Shown in pieces: positions 60,154-64,000 of a stretch of 64,000 bases of DNA. The notes under the pieces were generated by a model. That model worked only from the letters and a program-made list of their open reading frames with translations. It made no database searches and had not been told where the DNA came from. The stretch comes from 54-19 sp038210655. Its GTDB lineage: Bacteria; Chloroflexota; Chloroflexia; Chloroheliales; Chloroheliaceae. Location: assembly GCA_038210655.1 (NCBI GenBank), contig JBBQWM010000001.1, positions 1 to 64,000 on the forward strand, given 5' to 3'. Positions within the stretch are counted from its first letter, which is position 1. Every line of letters begins with the position of its first letter. The position numbers were made by a program, and so were the translations under genes.

Positions 60154-60355
60154 GTCCCACGCCCTATTCTTCGCTTCAGGCTTAGCGACCTACGGGTCTA
60201 AACCCGCCCAGGCAGGTCTCTCCTGGCCCTTTCCTCTAAATAAATTTTACTTTCCGTATTATACTGCGTCTGGTAGCAGAAAAGTAGTTTCTAAGGCAAA
60301 TTTTAACTTCAATCGGCGGTTCGGTCGGTAATCAGGGCTACCATTCCCGGCTATT

Positions 60356-60568
60356 TCAACTGAGTCCTTTTGTAACCGGCGAGAAGACTGAACCAATTGT
60401 AGGTGATGAGAATAAAATACGCACTGATACAATCACGGTTAGCAAGATCAAAATCAGGCAATCGGTTATTGCAAAGCGACCGGCCCGTTTCCAATTTTCC
60501 CGCTTTAATTTCTCCAATTCACTTAAGTTGCGCGGTTCAGACGACTTTGGCACTAACTTGACCGGCAC
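60356..60568 (-). CDS. Small single-pass membrane protein (possible)
   Basis: A 70 aa frame starting GTG at 60568, 22 bases after the cobA-hemD stop. A basic, polar N-terminus (KLKRENWKRAGRFAITD) precedes one strong hydrophobic segment, CLILILLTVIVSVRILF. AGGAAA lies very close to the start. No family was recognised. The chemistry (charged tail plus one helix) and same-strand position argue for a real gene, but the short length keeps this uncertain. Confidence 0.45.
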   Translation of the reverse strand: MPVKLVPKSSEPRNLSELEKLKRENWKRAGRFAITDCLILILLTVIVSVRILFSSPTIGSVFSPVTKGLS

Positions 60569-60590
60569 TTTCCTGGGCTATACACCCTAA

Positions 60591-62120
60591 TTAACCGACC
60601 GTCGCCAGATCGCTAAAATGCTGTACGATAGTCTCGACTAATTTGTCTATCGTAAATTCGGCAGCTTCCAGCCCAACCGTCAGGCCCAAATCGCGGGCAG
60701 TCCCGGCGGTGATCGGGCCGATGCAGGCTACCGTCGTGCGCGAGAGTAGTTCGGGCAAAGAACTGTCGGAAGACGTTCGCAACCGAGCGGCAAAATTACG
60801 AACGGTGCTGGACGAAGTAAAAGTTACAATATCAATCTCGCCCGCTTCCAGCCACTTTACCATATCCGCCGGACTCGCGCTACCTGGCCCTTCTTCACCA
60901 CCTGCGATAGTCCGATAAGCTACCACGTTTTCAACCACTGCCCCCCGCGCTTCCAAACCTTCGACCAGCGCTTCACGGGCAATGTCGGCCCGCGGAAGCA
61001 AGAACTTCTGCCCGCTTACATCACCCAAATCGTCCAAAATACCCTCCGCTACAAAGCGACCCGGTATCATATCGGGGACGATATTGCGTTCTTCGAGAGC
61101 CGCCGCCGTCGCCGGGCCAATCGCGCAAATCTTGAGATTGGCAAAGGCGCGGGCATCCTTCCCGGCGCGTTTTAGCCGCCGCCAGAAATACTCGACCCCA
61201 TTGACACTGGTAAAGACGGCCCAATTAAAAGTCGAAAGCCGCTCAATCGCGCTATCCATCGGCTCGAAACTGGGCGGATCGACAATCTTGATAACCGAGA
61301 ATTCAAGGGCATCCGCACCCAGATTGGTAAGGGTCGCCAGCATCTCGGCGGCCTGTTCGCGGGCGCGGGTCACGACGATCCGGCGACCCAACAAAGGCCG
61401 CGCTTCGGGTCTATCGAACCAGCGCAACCCTTCGCGCAATCCGGCTACCTCGCCTACGATTATAACGGCAGGTGAGGTAAGCCCGGCTTGGCGGGCAACT
61501 TCCGCAATATTCAAAAGCTGGCCCGTGAGGGTCGTTTGCTGCCAGGTGGTTCCCCAGCGCACGATAGCAACCGGCGTTTGAGGCGACCGACCTTCGCTCA
61601 TTAATTGAGCAGCGATTTTAGCCACATGTTCGACCCCCATCAAATAGACCAGGGTTTCGTCAGTCCCGGCTTCTCGACCGCCGTCATGCCCGGTGATAAC
61701 CGTAAAACGGCTGGCAATCCCGCCGTGTGTGACGGGGATACCGGCATAGGCCGGAACTGCTACCGCACTACTGACACCCGGCACAACTTCCCAGATCAGT
61801 CCGGCAGCTTGCAGGGCCTGGGCTTCTTCGCCTCCCCGCCCAAACACAAAAGGGTCGCCCCCTTTCAAGCGGGCGACCGTCTTGCCTTCACGCCCCAACC
61901 GCACCAGCAAGCTGTTAATATCTTCCTGGTTGATCGAAGCTTGCCCGGCAATTTTGCCAACGTAAATCTTGTCGGCAGTGGGCCGGGCCTCTTTTAGCAA
62001 AATTGGGTTTACCAGATAATCGTAGACGACCACATCGGCAGAGCGCAATACTTCGCGCCCCTTTACCGTAAGCAATCCAGGGTCGCCGGGGCCAGCACCG
62101 ATCAGGTAGATTTGAGCCAT
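60591..62120 (-). CDS. cobA-hemD: Fused uroporphyrinogen-III C-methyltransferase / uroporphyrinogen-III synthase
   Basis: Residues 1-245 are the SAM-dependent methyltransferase (SUMT): YLIGAGPGDPGLLTVKGREV, ARLKGGDPFVFGRGGEEAQA, EVVPGVSSAVAVPAYAGIPV and THGGIASRFTVITGH. Residues 255-500 are HemD: LGRRIVVTRAREQAAEMLAT, NWAVFTSVNGVEYFWRRL, IVTFTSSSTVRNFAARL and IGPITAGTARDLGL. The fusion makes uroporphyrinogen III and precorrin-2 for sirohaem and cobamides, linking this cluster with cobUCS at the other end of the window. It starts downstream of a short octamer repeat that separates it from hemC. Confidence 0.95.
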   Translation of the reverse strand: MAQIYLIGAGPGDPGLLTVKGREVLRSADVVVYDYLVNPILLKEARPTADKIYVGKIAGQASINQEDINSLLVRLGREGKTVARLKGGDPFVFGRGGEEAQALQAAGLIWEVVPGVSSAVAVPAYAGIPVTHGGIASRFTVITGHDGGREAGTDETLVYLMGVEHVAKIAAQLMSEGRSPQTPVAIVRWGTTWQQTTLTGQLLNIAEVARQAGLTSPAVIIVGEVAGLREGLRWFDRPEARPLLGRRIVVTRAREQAAEMLATLTNLGADALEFSVIKIVDPPSFEPMDSAIERLSTFNWAVFTSVNGVEYFWRRLKRAGKDARAFANLKICAIGPATAAALEERNIVPDMIPGRFVAEGILDDLGDVSGQKFLLPRADIAREALVEGLEARGAVVENVVAYRTIAGGEEGPGSASPADMVKWLEAGEIDIVTFTSSSTVRNFAARLRTSSDSSLPELLSRTTVACIGPITAGTARDLGLTVGLEAAEFTIDKLVETIVQHFSDLATVG

Positions 62121-62233
62121 AGGATTTACGATTTACGATTTACGATTTACGATTGGGTTTTTGTTTTCGCCTCAGCCTAAGTTGTTAATGGCTATGGGGT
62201 AAAAGAACAAAGTTTAATCGTAAATCGTAAATT
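62121..62233. repeat. TTTACGAT octamer repeats (copies 3 and 4)
   Basis: GATTTACGATTTACGATTTA-type runs at 62123-62154 and the inverse TAATCGTAAATCGTAAATTA at 62216-62235 flank about 60 bases and occupy the hemC to cobA-hemD gap. The second run abuts the hemC stop. The unit is the same as at 258-312 and 7028-7090. Confidence 0.75.
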
Positions 62234-63278
62234 ATTTGCGTTCTGTTACGTATCCGGCAGCGCGGGCAGCATCCAGCATTTCGCGTGCGCCCTCGGCGAT
62301 GGCGGCTTCGGCTAGACGGTGGCCCAGATCGCGGGCTTGTTGGAGCGAACCTTCCCAGGCATCGTTGAGTTCGACTTTGATAAAGCGAGAACCGTCCGGG
62401 CTACCGACAAAGCCACGCACGACTAGCCGCCGGAAAACCACTTCGGCATAGCAGCCGACCGGGGTCTGACAACCGCCACCCAACCCAGCCATAAAAGCTT
62501 TTTCGCAGGCGACGGCCGTTTGGGCTTCGCGCTCGTTGACCTGGGCCAGATAGCCTAGCATAGCTTTATCGTCGGCCCGACATTCGGGGGCCAACGCACC
62601 CTGACCAGGGGCCGGAAGCATCAACTTGTAGGGTATCTTTTGGGTGATCTCGCTGCCCCGACTGAGCCGTTCAAGACCAGCCGCCGCCAGGACAATCGCA
62701 TCGTATTGCTCTTCGGGGGTTCCCTCTTGCAGCTTTCGCATGCGAGTATCGACGTTGCCACGCAGGGGCCGTATATCAAAATCCGAGCGGAACGCCAGCA
62801 ATTGAGAAGCCCGCCGGGTGCTGCTTGTGCCGATATGTGCGCCTTGTGGTAAATCCTCTAGCGACAGGCCGTGCTTGCTAATCAGGGCATCGCGGGCATC
62901 GACCCGGCCCGGTGTAGCCGGAACGACCAGCCCTTGCGGTTGATCGTGCGGCAAATCCTTCAGGCTGTGGATCGCCAGATCGATCTCACCCCGCAAAAGG
63001 GCTTCTTCTAGTTCACGCACGAAAAATCCATCATCGCCCACGCTCTGCAAAGGCCGATCCTGGATACGGTCTCCCTGGGTAGTGATGATCTTGGTCTCGA
63101 CGATCAAGTCGGGCCGTTTTTCTTTGATCCGCTCGATCAACCAGTTAGTCTGCCAGACCGCCAGCTTACTGCCGCGTGTACCGACTACAATCTTTTTTGT
63201 CATAAAATTGATGACTCGCTTCCCTTCATAGTCGGTTGTAGTGTCCCCCACCTGGGATAGGCTCTCAATTTGCTTCAT
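62232..63278 (-). CDS. hemC: Porphobilinogen deaminase (hydroxymethylbilane synthase)
   Basis: HemC links four porphobilinogens. VVGTRGSKLAVWQTNWLIER, HSLKDLPHDQPQGLVVPATP, STRRASQLLAFRSDFDIRPL and RGNVDTRMRKLQEG are intact, and the dipyrromethane-binding cysteine lies in GLGGGCQTPVGC. AGGGGGTGA, nearly a perfect Shine-Dalgarno sequence inside the hemA 3' end, precedes the ATG at 63278. That start gives a 25-residue N-terminal extension, and the frames overlap by 14 bases. The family-standard start would be the ATG at 63203, which has a poor ribosome-binding site. Confidence 0.95.
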   Translation of the reverse strand: MKQIESLSQVGDTTTDYEGKRVINFMTKKIVVGTRGSKLAVWQTNWLIERIKEKRPDLIVETKIITTQGDRIQDRPLQSVGDDGFFVRELEEALLRGEIDLAIHSLKDLPHDQPQGLVVPATPGRVDARDALISKHGLSLEDLPQGAHIGTSSTRRASQLLAFRSDFDIRPLRGNVDTRMRKLQEGTPEEQYDAIVLAAAGLERLSRGSEITQKIPYKLMLPAPGQGALAPECRADDKAMLGYLAQVNEREAQTAVACEKAFMAGLGGGCQTPVGCYAEVVFRRLVVRGFVGSPDGSRFIKVELNDAWEGSLQQARDLGHRLAEAAIAEGAREMLDAARAAGYVTERK

Positions 63279-64000
63279 TCGTCACCCCCTGGAGTGAAAA
63301 GAGATGGCGCACCACCTCGGCATAGCGCCCGGCATCGCTGCTACTGGCAGCCTCCTTGAGACGCAACGTCGGTTCATGGAGCAGTTTATTTACAATCCGA
63401 TTGGTCAGGTCTTCCAGCAAGCGAGCCTCGCGTTCCGTAACCTGACCTAGCGCGTTGATTGTGCGGTGCAATTCGTTGCGGCGGATCACATCGGCGTGCT
63501 GACGCAAATTGGTGATAGTCGGAACGATAGCCAGCGCTCCCAGCCAAGCCATAAAATCATCCAATTCTTCCTGGACAATGCCCTGCACTCGTCCGACTTC
63601 ACGGTTGCGACGGGCCAGATTCGCTTCGGCCAGCACCTTGATGTCGTCGATGTCCCAAACGTGAATACCTTCGACTTCGGTCGTTTCGGGGTCGATGTCG
63701 CGGGGTACCGCAATATCCACCATATAGATCGGGCGATCCAGACCACGCAACTTCATAGCAGTCTCGACATTCTCGCGATGCACAACCGAATGGGGAGCGG
63801 AAGTACAGGCTACCACCAGATCAGCCTCAATCAAAGCTTCCGTCATATACTCGAAACTCAAAATTTGGGCTTGAGCAAAACCAATCGCCTGGGCGGTATC
63901 ACGGGCGCGGTCGAGATCACGATTGATAAAGGTCATTCCGCCTATTTTTTTATCGACCAAAATCTGCCCGGTCAATCGACCAGTTTTACCAGTTCCGATG
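63265..64000 (-). CDS. hemA: Glutamyl-tRNA reductase, C-terminal part (runs off the window)
   Basis: HemA reduces glutamyl-tRNA to glutamate semialdehyde. The frame is open to the window edge. It begins within the NADPH-binding domain (GTGKTGRLTGQILVDKKIGG) and continues with FINRDLDRARDTAQAIG, LVVACTSAPHSVVHRENVE, YMVDIAVPRDIDPETTEVEG and the dimerisation helix with LTNRIVNKLLHEPTLRLKEA. The catalytic N-terminal domain lies outside the window. Its stop overlaps hemC. Confidence 0.95.
   Translation of the reverse strand, partial: IGTGKTGRLTGQILVDKKIGGMTFINRDLDRARDTAQAIGFAQAQILSFEYMTEALIEADLVVACTSAPHSVVHRENVETAMKLRGLDRPIYMVDIAVPRDIDPETTEVEGIHVWDIDDIKVLAEANLARRNREVGRVQGIVQEELDDFMAWLGALAIVPTITNLRQHADVIRRNELHRTINALGQVTEREARLLEDLTNRIVNKLLHEPTLRLKEAASSSDAGRYAEVVRHLFSLQGVTNEAN

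Noticed and set aside
60160..60300. Known riboswitch or T-box in the hemQ leader
   Set aside because: Short hairpins exist but no conserved T-box, specifier or ligand-binding core was recognised.

Overview
The window reads as chromosomal DNA from a bacterium of the phylum Chloroflexota (inferred; there is no rRNA or tRNA here to prove it). The clues are a secreted clan GH-A glycosidase carrying FPETGH/LGFP-like modules, a lipoprotein with a long Ala/Thr-only linker, Uma2-family nucleases, a class III cyclase/NB-ARC/TPR regulator, HemQ-type haem synthesis and a cobamide salvage cluster. Coding density is high, base composition is moderate to high in G+C, and the gaps are unusually rich in dispersed palindromic repeats.

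Layout. 1-312: the end of an IS630-like element and a short repeat. 313-7800 (leftward): cobU-cobC-cobS, a Rieske protein, a zinc ribbon, a cysteine desulfurase, a FlK-like thioesterase, a methyltransferase coupled to glpX, and a LysE exporter divergent from an Lrp/AsnC regulator. 8500-22730 (mostly rightward): a deaminase, the glycosidase, VOC and HAD proteins, a double UspA protein, a rubrerythrin-VIT1 (MbfA-type) iron exporter, moaA, Uma2, an M3 peptidase and an MFS pump. 23028-33545 (leftward): the cyclase/NB-ARC/TPR protein, tgt and a complete branched-chain amino-acid-type ABC operon. 33640-36660: an A+T-rich island with HEAT-repeat and WD40 proteins, an Rhs-like scrap and a near-identical duplicated gene end. 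36700-39160: small stress- or hydrolase-type genes, one apparently truncated at its 5' end. 39220-41709 (leftward): a chromate-response operon with a split ChrB and two ChrB C-terminal paralogues; the transporter chrA lies apart at 47756-49096. 42245-49671: assorted enzymes and regulators plus pth. 49836-64000 (leftward): a glycosyltransferase, Uma2, panC and a loose tetrapyrrole cluster (hemB, hemL, hemQ, cobA-hemD, hemC, hemA), interrupted by a VapBC-type pair, an HEPN pair and two hot-dog thioesterases.

How the genes work together. hemA, hemL, hemB, hemC and cobA-hemD make uroporphyrinogen III from glutamyl-tRNA and start the branch to sirohaem and cobamides. HemQ is the last step of the coproporphyrin route to haem. 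cobU, cobC and cobS finish or salvage the cobamide nucleotide loop. No hemE, hemY or hemH is present here.

The most unusual content is non-coding. At least six families of dispersed inverted repeats sit in the gaps. They include three copies of an element of about 175 bp built round a long perfect hairpin whose stem differs in sequence but not in pairing, and a nested family in which one outer inverted repeat encloses different inner palindromes. A short motif also recurs directly upstream of the ribosome-binding sites of three genes.
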